From Ectocarpus siliculosus (lineage: Eukaryota; Sar; Phaeophyceae; Ectocarpales; Ectocarpaceae), in the NCBI GenBank assembly GCA_000310025.1, contig FN649726.1:236229-276544 (forward strand): a stretch of 40,316 nucleotides of DNA. The letters run 5' to 3'. The translations under genes were made by a program, and so were the position numbers. Positions 9,920 through 20,046 of this stretch are shown here, piece after piece. How positions within the stretch are numbered: the first letter of the stretch is position 1; the number at the start of each line of letters is the position of its first letter. Under the pieces are notes generated by a model. The model was not told the DNA's origin, ran no database searches, and saw nothing but the letters and a program-made list of their open reading frames with translations.

Positions 9920-12222
9920 GCGAATTCTAGAAAGCGGCCCCGTGGACCTGGAGTCTCTGCAACTGGCCTACCCGCCCCGAACCACCCCTGAGTTCGTCTT
10001 GAAGAACGGCTGGTGCCCCCCGCCGGAATCGAAGCCGGATCTCCCCTTCCAGGTGTGTGCTTGGAAGCCGGTGTCGAGTGAGACTCGGCGGAGTGACGAT
10101 GGCGTGCCTTGCGGGAAACCTCACGAGGCGTCCTTCGAAATATCGTGCCTCCTGCCTCGATGGCTAGATATCAGCAGACATTTTCTTGCGGTGGAGCGTA
10201 GTATCACCGCAGTAGGATTATCCACGAAGATATGATCCTCAAGGGGGCATGTTGAAGTCTTGATAGCAGTCGTGAAGATCCAGAGGTGGTGCCTGCTGGA
10301 AACTGAGCTTAGTTGAGGTTTGTGTTGCGGAGAAAACTACTTTTTAATGGTTTGCTTCTCGCGAATCTCGGGCCGGTGATGATGGCATTCTCCTCGCGCC
10401 AGCGCACGCCCCGATGGACCTATGTGTCCCATCCTATGGCAGTAGTACTGCGTGGAAGGAGACGGCTTCCTTGGGCGTATAGCCAAACCTAGTTTACTTT
10501 ATAGAACTCAACTTGCATGTGTGCCCCCCCCCCCCCCCCCCCCAAACTCCCCTTACTGGTGGGGGGGGGAAGGGGGGAAAAAAAGAAAAGGGGGGTTTTT
10601 TCCCGGTTTCCCAAAAAATCAAAAAGGGCCCCCCCCAAAAAGCCCCCTCCTCCAAAAAGGGAAAGGGGGAAATAAAGGGAACGGGGTTTTTTTTCGCCCT
10701 GTTTTTTGGTTTCTGGCCCCCTTTAAAAGTTTTTGTTCCCCCGGTGGCAATTTGACCAACCCCCCTGGTGGTATTTCCCCCGGTCCATGTAAAAAAGGGC
10801 CCGGGCCCTTTCTTTTTTTTATTTTTTTGCCAAGAAACCCGTTTTAAAAAAAAAGGCCCCCCTTCGGTAATATATTTTCTGGTTAAACCCCCCCCGGACA
10901 AAAAAAAAGGCAACCCTTCCCCCAAAATTTGGATTGGGNNNNNNNNNNNNNNNNNNNNNNNNNNNNNNNNNNNNNNNNNNNNNNNNNNNNNNNNNNNNNN
11001 NNNNNNNNNNNNNNNNNNNNNNNNNNNNNNNNNNNNNNGGGGAAAAAAAATTTTGTTGGGTTTTTTGTTGGGGGAAAAAAAATTTTTTAATGGTTTGTTT
11101 TTCCGGAATTTGGGGCCGGGGGATGGGGCTTTTTCCTCGGCCCGGGCCCCCCCCCGAGGGACCTATTTGTCCCCTCCTTTGGCGGTATTTATGGGGGGAA
11201 GGGGAGGGTTTCTTTGGGGGTAAACCCAAACCTATTTTTTTTTTTAAAACTCAATTGGCCTGGGGCCCCCCCCCCCCCCCCCCCCGACGCTCCTCTCACT
11301 GCTGCGGTGGGAAGGTGGCGAGAACAGGAAAGGGTGGCTTTATCCCGGTTTACCGAGACATCAAGAACGGCCGCACCCGAACAGTCACCATCGTCAAGAA
11401 GGCGACAGGGGACATGAAGGTGAGCGGGTTCTTTTAGCGCCATGTTTTGTGTTTACTGCCGCCATTGAACGTTCTTGCTACCGCTGCTGCTACTTGCACT
11501 ACCTCCTCTGCTGTCATTCGCCCTGTCCATGTTACGAATGCGCCGTGCCAGTTCGTTTATTTGATTCTTTGCAGATGACACCTGTTTAGAGTAGAAGGTC
11601 CGCCTTCGGCTAGTATATTTCCTGTTGAATCGCACCCGGACGAAGAGAGAGGCAACGCTTGCCGCAATACTTGGATTGAGTTCCCACAGCAGTTGTGAGC
11701 TTGCCGATATTTTTCACGAAAGACGTGGGAGCAATACGGCGTCTGGCCATATTTTGCTGAACCACACAAACCATCCATGTGCACTACGCCGTGAGTTTTT
11801 TTTCGTACGGCCGATTGGAAAATTGTGGATTCTTCGCACGGAATATCCCTCTTGTCCAGCTTGGCATTTTGCTGTGACTACCCCTGCAACCGCAACACCC
11901 GCTGAGCGGTCCATGTAACGTGCACCAAACGTATAACCTGCAAAGGGGTTAAGATCTGCAGGATGCATGCCCTTTGTCTGTGACGCAAACCATGCGTATC
12001 GAACACCACTTAATTCGGGATGTGAGCCTGCTTCAACAACCCCTCCTTTTCCTTTCACGCTGGACGCGTGCTGTGCGATGCCTTTTTCATTTGCAGGCGT
12101 TTACGTCCGATCTGTCCAAGGTCTGCCAGGGGGGTAAAGTAGAGGCTAGGGGAGGGGAGCTGAGGATCGAGGGAGATCACGCGACGAACGTCAAGAGATG
12201 GCTGTCCGGACTTGGTTTTTGA
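9920..12222 (+). CDS. Mitochondrial large-subunit ribosomal protein mL49 (IMG2 family), 5' end missing
   Basis: Three exons are clear: 9920-10052, 11315-11419 and 12097-12222 (stop). The first junction in hand enters in phase 2 after a pyrimidine-rich acceptor (CTTCTCCCCACCTCCAG); the later junctions are phase 0. The joined product reads FVLKNGWCPPP...LPFQ, then VARTGKGGFIPVYRDIKNGR plus TRTVTIVKKATGDMK, then AFTSDLSKVCQGGK...GDHATNVKRWLSGLGF. This is the IMG2/MRPL49 signature: R(T/S)..G.(L/I)PVY.DIK.G.TR..T.(V/I)(R/K)K..GD, ending in a short (K)RWL..LGF segment. The protein would belong to the mitochondrial large ribosomal subunit. The mitochondrial targeting exon upstream was not found. The intron between 10052 and 11315 is falsely lengthened by an assembly duplication and should really be about 520 nt. 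Confidence 0.85.
10544..11285. other. Assembly artefact: 742-bp false duplication around a 100-N gap
   Basis: Two segments are smeared copies of neighbouring clean sequence at one constant offset of about 742 bp. 10544-10938 is a degraded copy of 11286-11680, and 11039-11265 is a degraded copy of about 10297-10523. In the degraded copies bases collapse into homopolymers, as when Sanger reads lose phase after a poly-C run. Both smeared arms begin at a poly-C tract (10524-10543 and 11266-11285). The N gap (10939-11038) is therefore probably not a real gap, and the locus should read 10523, one poly-C run, then 11286. Open frames in this stretch are meaningless. Confidence 0.93.
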
Positions 12223-13246
12223 GCTCCAAGAGTAGAATTCGTAGGTATGCATAGGCGGCGCGTTGTGTGGGCTGTCCTGGGGTGGGCGGGAGGTCATCAC
12301 TGCTGCTGCTGCTGATGCTGCTTTGGAAGGTTGTACCCGACCTGGCCGGGTCGCCCCCTGCCCTATCCCCTAAGACTTGCTGAGGGGCGGAGAGGTACAA
12401 CCGGCGGATGGCATGCAAAGAGACTGACTGTAACTACAGCTGCGTGCACGACACCTTTCGCTGTTTTTTCCCGGCTTTTGAAGCTCGTGTTGAGCATTGC
12501 GAAGACTGAATTTCACCGCTGCGACGTGGTATGTTGATCCCTCGTGGTGTCACCGAAGGGTCTCTGAATCCCCCGCGGGAGGCATTGCTTACCACAAGCC
12601 GAGAGGCTGTTTTCAAGAAGTAGCGCTGATTGCTTGTAGTGCTACACTAGAGAGCTCGCGAATCCGCTCGCGAATCTTACTCGTTCTTACCCGTCTTCAA
12701 AATCCTCAAAACACCCAAGGGGAACTACAACTGTACATTTGCTGAGTCACGTATGGAAGCAGGACGAGTACGTTTCGGCCGCTGCTGATCGTGCCAAATG
12801 ATTTCGCCTCCCGCTACCAATCCCTGCAATGCGGGAAAAAATCGAAAAGGCCATGTGATGACATCACATAGGCGAAGCAGCCTGGCTCAAAATAATATCC
12901 AATCACCAACCGTTCTCCTGTAGCTGGCTGTGCGCGACGCGGTCTTGAAAACCAAAGCAGCGGTGCTCGTTTTTTGGGAGACCACAGCATCCGTGTGGAG
13001 TATACAATACGCCCACAGGCCAACGTCACACACCACGACTTTTCACCAACATAAGCTTTCCCAAAACAGACATGCAAGATAAAACTCGAAGCACCAGCTC
13101 CTCCATGCCAGCATCCACGTACTAGGGCAACGGCAGTTGCTGCCTCACAAAAACACTACGCACGCTCAAAAACATTCTCACGAACACAGGAACAGCAGTG
13201 ACGACGCAAACAGGACAACCTTCGTCTCCGCTTTCCCTGCGGCCCT
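12223..13246. other. Convergent intergenic region, no gene seen
   Basis: This lies between the 3' end of mL49 (+) and the 3' end of the ORF downstream of CDC26 (-). A short imperfect GCTGCTGCTGCTGATGCTGC run occurs at 12302-12321. Open frames on either strand show no domain. Confidence 0.5.
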
Positions 13247-14080
13247 TCACCGCGGTAGCATACACGAGCACCGCTGCTCCTCTTCACGGCTACCACCCGA
13301 CGGTGTTTTTCGAACCTCAGGCTCGGGCGGCAGAGCTATGCCCAGGGTGGTGTTATCCTTCAAAAACACCGCCGTCCCGGGTGAAAGCCGCGCCATCCGC
13401 CCCCTCCCCCTCTCATCCACCTCCCAGTGGAGCCGGCCTCCCGCCTGAGCTTCCCGCAGCGCCCGGAGGTTTCGCAGAGAGAAGGTCACGAAGTCGTCTG
13501 GGGGGCGCACCGCGTGCTCCTCTATGTAGTGCGCCAAGCCTTCCGGCCACACGTACTTGCCATCGGTCAAAGTAGTGCAGCCCATGAACTTGCTGCCTTT
13601 CGGACCACGGCGTTGTTCTGGCGCGCCACCACCGCAGCGGCCGCCGTTGCCGCCGATGGCCGAAAACCAAGATCTACGCTTGGAGTCTCTGGCACTCGTT
13701 TGCGCAGCACTGCCGTCGCCGCAGCAGCCAAACCTACAGAACGAGTACCCCAGCTCGAAGGACTCCAGGAAGCCAGAGCGGACGTACAAGGCAACGGCGA
13801 CCGCCTCTACCGTGCCGCCCCACTCCTCGTCAACCAGCTGGGCCGGGTCTGGTCGCTTGTCTCCGCTGTCCCTCGGGTCAGCCCAGAAGCCCACATCTAC
13901 CAAGACATTGCCGTGTGGGGACGTCAACTCGGAGGTGATGCTACCGGCAGCAGAAGCACCGGCAGTAGTCGGGGCGGCGTCAGCGGTAGCGTCGGTCGTC
14001 GACAGTCCGGCCTGCGGCGGCTGCTCTGGCGGCACTGGGAACAGTCGAAATTCTTTGTCCCAGGGGTCGCGAAGAAACAT
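13247..14080 (-). CDS. Conserved-looking 277-aa protein, second ORF of the CDC26 unit
   Basis: This is a single uninterrupted ORF starting at ATG 14080, only 33 nt after the CDC26 stop and in the same frame but behind two TAG codons. The N-terminal 90 residues are partly low complexity (Ala/Thr/Ser). The C-terminal part has dense aromatic/charged motifs: YSFCRFGC at 112-119 and DGKYVWPEGLAHYIEEH at 173-189, followed by VRPPDDFVTF. From memory this (Y/W)CRF.C ... DG.(Y/W)VWPEGLAHY(I/V)..H pattern occurs in uncharacterised bacterial and algal proteins. I cannot name the family or a reaction. No signal peptide or membrane segment is visible. I see no intron that would join or separate it from CDC26, so it is either the second cistron or has its own promoter inside CDC26. 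Confidence 0.75.
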   Translation of the reverse strand: MFLRDPWDKEFRLFPVPPEQPPQAGLSTTDATADAAPTTAGASAAGSITSELTSPHGNVLVDVGFWADPRDSGDKRPDPAQLVDEEWGGTVEAVAVALYVRSGFLESFELGYSFCRFGCCGDGSAAQTSARDSKRRSWFSAIGGNGGRCGGGAPEQRRGPKGSKFMGCTTLTDGKYVWPEGLAHYIEEHAVRPPDDFVTFSLRNLRALREAQAGGRLHWEVDERGRGRMARLSPGTAVFLKDNTTLGIALPPEPEVRKTPSGGSREEEQRCSCMLPR

Positions 14081-14113
14081 TGCTCGGCCGTTCGACTATG
14101 CGCGGGCACCCGG

Positions 14114-14377
14114 CTATGGGCGGTTGAGTCCGATGCGAGAGGCCACCACTTGCCGTCGAGATGGCTCCTTCGCGGCAGCCGCCGCCTCCGCGGCTGCTAC
14201 TGCCGCTGCTTCCGCCTCCGCGGCTGCTTTCTTCTCCGCCGCCTTAGTCAAGTTGCGGTTGTTGCGTTCGATCTCCTCCTGTTTTCGCCTGTTCTCTTCG
14301 GCTTTCTTCTTGATCGCCTCGTAGTCCTGAACGTCTTCGGTTGTGAGCTCGATACGAGTGGGCTTCCGACGGAGCAT
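14114..14377 (-). CDS. CDC26: Anaphase-promoting complex subunit CDC26
   Basis: This is an 87-aa single-exon protein. Its N-terminus MLRRKPTRIELTTEDVQDYE matches the diagnostic CDC26 start (MLRRKPTR(L/I)EL..(D/E)D(I/V)..(Y/F)E), which inserts with its acetylated Met into the TPR superhelix of APC6/CDC16. A charged helix (KKKAEENRRKQEEIERNN) and an Ala-rich coiled segment follow. The C-terminus SRRQVVASRIGLNRP matches the conserved (R..)RIG end of the family. The length is close to human CDC26 (about 85 aa). The start is the first ATG in the frame; in-frame codons upstream of it contain no ATG. It acts in the APC/C ubiquitin ligase that drives mitotic exit. The stop is followed 33 nt later by the next ORF on the same strand. 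Confidence 0.9.
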   Translation of the reverse strand: MLRRKPTRIELTTEDVQDYEAIKKKAEENRRKQEEIERNNRNLTKAAEKKAAAEAEAAAVAAAEAAAAAKEPSRRQVVASRIGLNRP

Positions 14378-15056
14378 GGTCTGCTGTAGAGAGGCCGGAA
14401 GGGACAGCAAGCGAGGGAAACAAAGAACCCTGTGTTGTTGTGGAAATGCCTACTACTGTGTCGCATCCCCTTTCTGGCGTCGGTGTGCGTCAGCTGCTGC
14501 TACCGGTGAACGTGCTGGGATGTACAAATCCCATAATACTCTCAGGGCGTGCAGTATAACGGTCTGCGCTAGAGAGTCTCGGCGCTTCATTCGTCTCTAC
14601 AAGATAGCAGTTCGTGCATGCTGTCGTGTTGGGAGTTGATCGTAGGCGGTGTTTACGTAAAGCGCGTGTACAATTTTGTCCGTTCCGCAAGTACTGGAGT
14701 CTTTTGGTGCGGGACAAGCAAAACCCAGCAACGGAATGGAACGGCTATGCCTCAACGCTCCAAACGTATCTACCCTCCTCACCAGTTCCCACAGAGAGCC
14801 TTCGCTTTGTTGGTGTAGCCGGTGGGTGTGGAGAGGGGGGCACGCGACTGGCAGATTATATAAAGCGGGGTACAGCAGTAGCATTGTGTAACGACAAATT
14901 AAATCTGGATTCGAGTTCCCGCCCGCCGCGTTCCAAATCTTCAGCCAGCCGTCTTGTAGCATATGCTACAACGCACACCTGGATCTGCCAAGTGCAATAG
15001 ATGGCAGGAAGTCGCAACGTGGGGCGGACACTTGTGGCTGATAATCGTTTAGTCGT
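14378..15056. promoter_or_regulatory. Divergent promoter region between CDC26 and the sugar transferase
   Basis: About 680 nt separate the divergent start codons of CDC26 (-) and the glycosyltransferase-like gene (+). A TATATAAA element lies at 14857-14864, about 190 nt upstream of the transferase ATG and in its orientation, and is a candidate TATA box. I see no exon. Confidence 0.35.
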
Positions 15057-18000
15057 ATGGCGGTGCTCAAAGCGCACAGGGTGCACAAAACGCACAATTT
15101 GTTAGGCAGGGCAGGCTCCGGGCTCGGCAGGCGAAGGGGCAGCGGGCTTGATCGATACAACAGCAGCGACAGTTTGAAGCATGGCGAATATAATCGAGCG
15201 TGCAGGGTGATTGTCGTGCTCGTCTTGTTCATGACGATCATCTCCGCTCCGAACCTATTTCTCGGTCCGAGTGCTCGATTTTCGGTGAGAGCTTCTCCAT
15301 TGCGTACACGTGTTGTCGTTCTCTCGCCTACATACAGCATGTCTCGCAGGTGCTATGTAGACTATGTGGAAGTATTCTGTAGTCCACGTCCCACTTACAG
15401 GGTGTTGTTGTATGGATCAAATGTCGTGGCTGTCTCGTTGATAATTAATATGATTTGCAGCTAGACTGCGGTCTAATGCATCTACATATATGTTACGACA
15501 GTTGTAGCTATGATCTCTGTTGGCTTGGCATCCGCATATTTGTAGCTCCCCCCCATCTTGCTGCGTGGTTCTGCGAGTGTTGGTTGGGGTTAGCGGTGTT
15601 GAGACAGGGCCACAGCAGTGTATTGTCGAAGATCAACTTGGGGTGGCATTCGTGTATGCCCCTTTGAATTACGTCGTCGTGATACAAATTGCTACAATAG
15701 GACGACGACGCGATTTTCACTACGTCGCGGTATGAATGCCGTCCGTTGTGTCCTTTTAACGTGTTTCTTACGCGGTCGCTGCGTGCTTCATTTTGCACCC
15801 GTCGTATGATACCATTGCCAGTATTATTACGTGGCTGAAGAGCTGTGGTTTGTCCCCCTTTTGATTATAGCAGGGAACGGCCACTTACATAGCTTGTAGG
15901 GCACCACGGACGGTTCCATGTATGTGCATTAATTAATACCCGTTCTGTGTACTCAAACTCTTCTTTAAGGTCAACATCTCCGCCCGTGAGGAGCATGAGA
16001 ACGGCGCCCGGCCCGGTATTCGTGGCCTTAGCGCATATCGTCCTATTGGAAGCCCGCCGTCACACGGACCTCAGCCAGCGGAAAGGCTTGGCGTTGCCAA
16101 CACAAATGGTGGAGTTGACGGGGCGCCGGGGGCGGGCGACTTGTGCCTGGGTATGGCCGTGGGCATTAGCCCCGCGCAACTCGTTACGTTTGCGGCATCC
16201 TTCCGTGAGTTTGCGCCGTCGGCCGACCTATTTATGTTCTTTGAGGCACCCACAAGCGAACGGTTTAACGACATTATCGACACGTGAGTACGCCAAGAGA
16301 GAAGGACATGGGGAGCTTCTCTGACGCCACGATAATCGCACTTTACGTTCCGTGCGTGTGTGCAGGAGTGGGTAGTCTACTGTACGTTTCACGAGCTTTA
16401 CTACGTTTGGTATTCATCATGTTATATACAATATACTCACAGGATTGCGTTCGTGTCGTCATACATTTCGAACCAATAGTATGGGAAAAGTATATATATA
16501 CATGTTTGCTCGATTCTTGTTTTTGTACACGTGAAGAGTACGCTGGGTAAGACCGAAAACTAGCTCATCTTTTCGACTTCGGCTGCATGACATACCTCCT
16601 GCGACCGCGCGAAGGGTACTTGAATGCGGCACCACCGGGTAAAGTGAAACGCTGTTGATGTAGACACGTCTTAGAGCATGAACCCGCGGTGTTGAACATG
16701 TTTTGTTTCGTGTTGTTTCTTTTGTTTCGGATAAAAATAACTTTGTTCTCAATCTGCCATCATCAACCACAAGGTGCTCTACCTGTAGGCTACATCTACA
16801 GAACATTGTTGCTGTAGCGTGCAGTGACACGTTCTCCAACAGGACGTTCTCCGCGCTCAACAATGACATGCGACCTTGCGTCCACCCGTGGCATGCATTC
16901 GTTGCTGCTGCCGAACTACAGAACACCGCATTTGATGTGTTGTGTCTCGTGCTTGGGGGGGGTGACATCAATATTGCCTGCTTTGCTACCCACACCGATT
17001 TTTGTGTACGTGGGTCGAGAAAACTCATAATAGCGCATCTTTGCGACATCAGCTGCATGAGATACCTCCTGCTGTATGCCGAAGGGTATACTTCAATGCG
17101 AGGCACCGGGCGAAGTGAAATGCTGCTGCTGTAGACACGTCTTAGCGCATGCACCTGCAGTGTTGAACATGTTTTGTTTCGTGTTGATTCGGATTCAAAT
17201 TCTCTTCTCAATCTGCCATCATCAAGCACAAGGTGTTCTACTGCTGTAGACGACATCGTCCGGATATCGTTGAAGATTACTGTTGCTGTAGCGTGCAGTG
17301 AGACGTTCTCCGCGCTCAACAATAAACATGCGACCTTTCGTCAACCTGTAGCAACAAAGTCTTCGTGCAAGGTGGTAGCCGACAGTTTGTTGGAGGTAAC
17401 AAACCTCAACAGGTGTAACCTCCGATACGAGGCCATAAGTTGTTCGAAAGTGTAGGTGACAACACCTCCGTCATACGCGGAATGGATGTCATGTTCGATC
17501 TCATCCACGCACGCATTCCCTCCTCACAAATTTCCCACACCCGTCTTCCTTCCGCTTTACGTTTGATGGTGATCGGGCATTTCGACCTCTCACGAAAATC
17601 CCCCTCGGTTTCATTTTCTTTTTTTCCTACCGATTAACTACGCCATGGACGGACGGACGTGAGGACCTCACACATCGTCTGAGACTTACACCCTTCTTTC
17701 GTATCGATATCATTATCGCCTCTACTTCCTCTGCCTATCAAACCGCCGCACCCATCCCACGCATGCTGGCCGCCCGCCCCACTGGGGGGCGGGGGGCCAA
17801 TCGTTCCCCCTAGTATCATGGTACCCACGGACCTCAAGCGGTGGAGCGGATTTCGTATCGTCTTGCCCTGGCCCCCCCAAAAGTTGGTACATTGCGCAGC
17901 GTCAAGACTCGTGCTGATCCTTAAATCACCACCAGCACGGCCGCCGTGCGGTCTGAGGCACCGCCGCCGTATGCATACGACTTGTTATCAAGGCCCTTGT

Positions 18001-19155
18001 AGCCTAGGGCCGCAACACAAAACTCCAACCCGTTTTTGGGCGCCGGCTATTTTTGCACGGCGCGGGGTTCGGCCAGGTTTATGATAACCCCGCTCGAGAT
18101 CTCCAGAGAGCGACTGGAACCAGCGGCCCTTCGCAAGTACCACCCTTCCTCCGCCCGCTGGATCATGATTCAACGGTTCTTGGACGTCAAGGGCCCCGAA
18201 TACGAGCGCGTGTTGATAGTCGACGCGGGCCAGATATTTTTCCAGGCCAATCCTTTCGACATCATCGGGGACCCTGGTGAGAACGTACCCAGAGGTCTTG
18301 GCGCATTGCCCAGACGTTCCCCAACTCTGCACACTGAAAAACCCATGTGTTGGTGTCATGCCATCCTGTTTCCGCTGATCGAACAGTTGATGAGTTGAGA
18401 GGATGATATCGATACCTTCGCCGCAGGAGACTGCGCGCGCGGGGGGGGGGTATGTATACCGACCGACGACTCGTAGGCAAATCATACAAGGTACTCTTCA
18501 AGCCCCACCAAGGCCAAGTACGAGAGACAATGGACAAAACCCACTATGTTGAAGCAGCTGCAGCAACGGTACTAGGAGACTCAAAGTGTACGCTCGGCGT
18601 CGTCGACAAAGCATCTCGTCGAATTGAAATGCACTCTACCAAGCAGCTCGGGACGGCCGATGGGGAATAAACACCTGCAAGCTCTCCTTGTGCACGAAAG
18701 TGGTTGGCTTTGTCGCCCACCTCCGACTTTAACACATCCAAAAGCAAGATAACCAGCTGTCAACAAATGACCTGTGTTGCCACGCTGTGCACGTCAACTA
18801 CTACGACTGCTCAGGAGTATACACCTTCACGGACGACAAGCTTATCGGCAAGAGCCAGCAGCACTCCACCAAGATACAAGACTGTCTCGGGGCCTCGGTC
18901 CTCGCCAAACTCGCCGACAAACCCGCCATCCACTCGGGCGTCAGCCTGGGAACGTCCAACCTCGTCGTCGAGTACGCCCGCCAGATGTCGGAAGTCCTCT
19001 CCTCGGCAGGGTTTCAGGCGTGCGAGAAAGCCGGTGTGGACGCGGGCTTGCACGACTATTTACTGTACAGCGGGGGGGTGCAGGGGGTGCTGAGGTTCGA
19101 CCAGTCTTCTGGGCCCATGACCGACGTGCCGGTGAGCTTCTACAGCAGTATGTAA
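15057..19155 (+). CDS. Golgi-type nucleotide-diphospho-sugar transferase-like protein
   Basis: Exons are 15057-15284, 15970-16283, 18077-18276 and 18815-19155. Junction phases are 0, 2, 1, all introns are GT-AG, and the total of 1083 nt encodes 360 aa. Residues 1-50 are cytosolic and basic. Residues about 51-69 (VIVVLVLFMTIISAPNLFL) form a type II signal anchor, so a Golgi/ER lumenal enzyme is expected. The lumenal part has the order typical of this algal/plant family: AVGISPAQLVTFAASFRE (about 139-156), then YHPSSARWIMIQRFL (202-216), then YERVLIVDAGQIFFQANPFD (223-242), later HSGVSLGTSNLVVEYARQM and a GLHDYLLYSGGV segment. The site where relatives carry an acidic D-x-D-like motif reads VDAG here (229-232), so metal binding may differ. 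The sugar and acceptor are unknown. The large second intron carries a tandem duplication, and the third intron an exon-like fragment. Confidence 0.8.
16512..17335. repeat. Diverged tandem duplication of about 330-360 bp inside an intron
   Basis: Unit A (about 16512-16872) and unit B (about 16998-17335) align over most of their length at an offset of about 470 bp. Shared blocks include GTTGAACATGTTTTGTTTCG (16691 and 17162), TCAATCTGCCATCATCAA, GCTGTAGCGTGCAGTGA (16811 and 17285) and GTTCTCCGCGCTCAACAAT. Differences are scattered substitutions and small indels, so the event is not recent. It lies in intron 2 of the sugar transferase gene. The long minus-strand open frame across it is a by-product of the repeat. 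Confidence 0.75.
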
Positions 19156-20046
19156 CCGCTACATAGATTCATGGGGGTTGTCGTGGTAGGGTCAGATGGT
19201 GTGCAGTTGAAGCTCTCGATTGCTGCATGTGAGATCTTTCACAGTATACAATGCATATCCGTGTTGGATTTCACGGTACTTCAATTCACTTCGCCCTATT
19301 TCTGTGCCCATGCGTCATCTGAGAAGCAGTACGAACGTCGAACCGTGTGTTGCACACGGTCATCTTTGCGACATGCAGAAATCTCTCGATCATTGGGGCC
19401 ATTTTTGGGAGCAAGAGTATATTTGTCCGCAACACGAAAGCGTACAAGATGAAAAATAACTGTTGAAGTTGTTGTCTGGAACACATCTGTCTGTAATTCG
19501 TGGATTGCTCGTCATTTCCTAGGGAGATGCTGACAAACCCTGCGGGGCACTAGCGCTACCCGCCACATGATGATTCATGCGCAGGGGCGACTATAAAACC
19601 CTGTAGAGAGAGGCGAAATAATTTTATCCGCCACGCCGAACACACGAGAAACTATTTCCCGCAAGACACCCAAAACTATGTATATGGCAGGAATCCACAG
19701 CGTTCTTCTGAGTCAGTCCCACCAACATCTAACGTGCAGCATAAAGACTTCGTAGTCACCTAGTTGGAAATGTGTAGGACCATCACGCTTCGATGTCCAA
19801 ATCACCCCGCCATTCGGAAGAGTTTTGCAGGGGTATTGGATCGGAAACGCGTGGAAAGCAGCTAGATTTCGCTACGTTAACGTTTGAGGTTTCCGGAGTG
19901 GTTGACGTTGGGTGCTCCCATTGTGTAGAACGTTCTGTCTGCTCCAAACTTCCGATAACAAACCACGTGCACTTGCTCTGTTCGCCACCCCATTTCCTGT
20001 TACCGCTGCGGCTGTTCTCGTTCTGGCGAAGGCCGGGAAGTTCGAT
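19156..20046. other. Intergenic, no gene seen
   Basis: This lies between the stop of the sugar transferase and the ATG of the 139-aa gene on the same strand. It must contain the 3' end of one and the promoter of the other. I see no domain-bearing frame. Confidence 0.45.

Noticed and set aside
10452-11437. Several overlapping open frames of 80-167 aa around the N gap
   Set aside because: They lie in smeared low-quality duplicate sequence and include translated Ns; only the exon at 11315-11419 is real coding sequence.
13427-14389. 320-aa plus-strand open frame antisense to CDC26 and its partner
   Set aside because: It is the antisense shadow of two GC-rich minus-strand ORFs; CDC26 motifs are unambiguous on the minus strand.
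16459-17322. 287-aa minus-strand open frame with internal repeats
   Set aside because: It lies in the intron of the plus-strand sugar transferase and its repeats only reflect the tandem DNA duplication; no domain.
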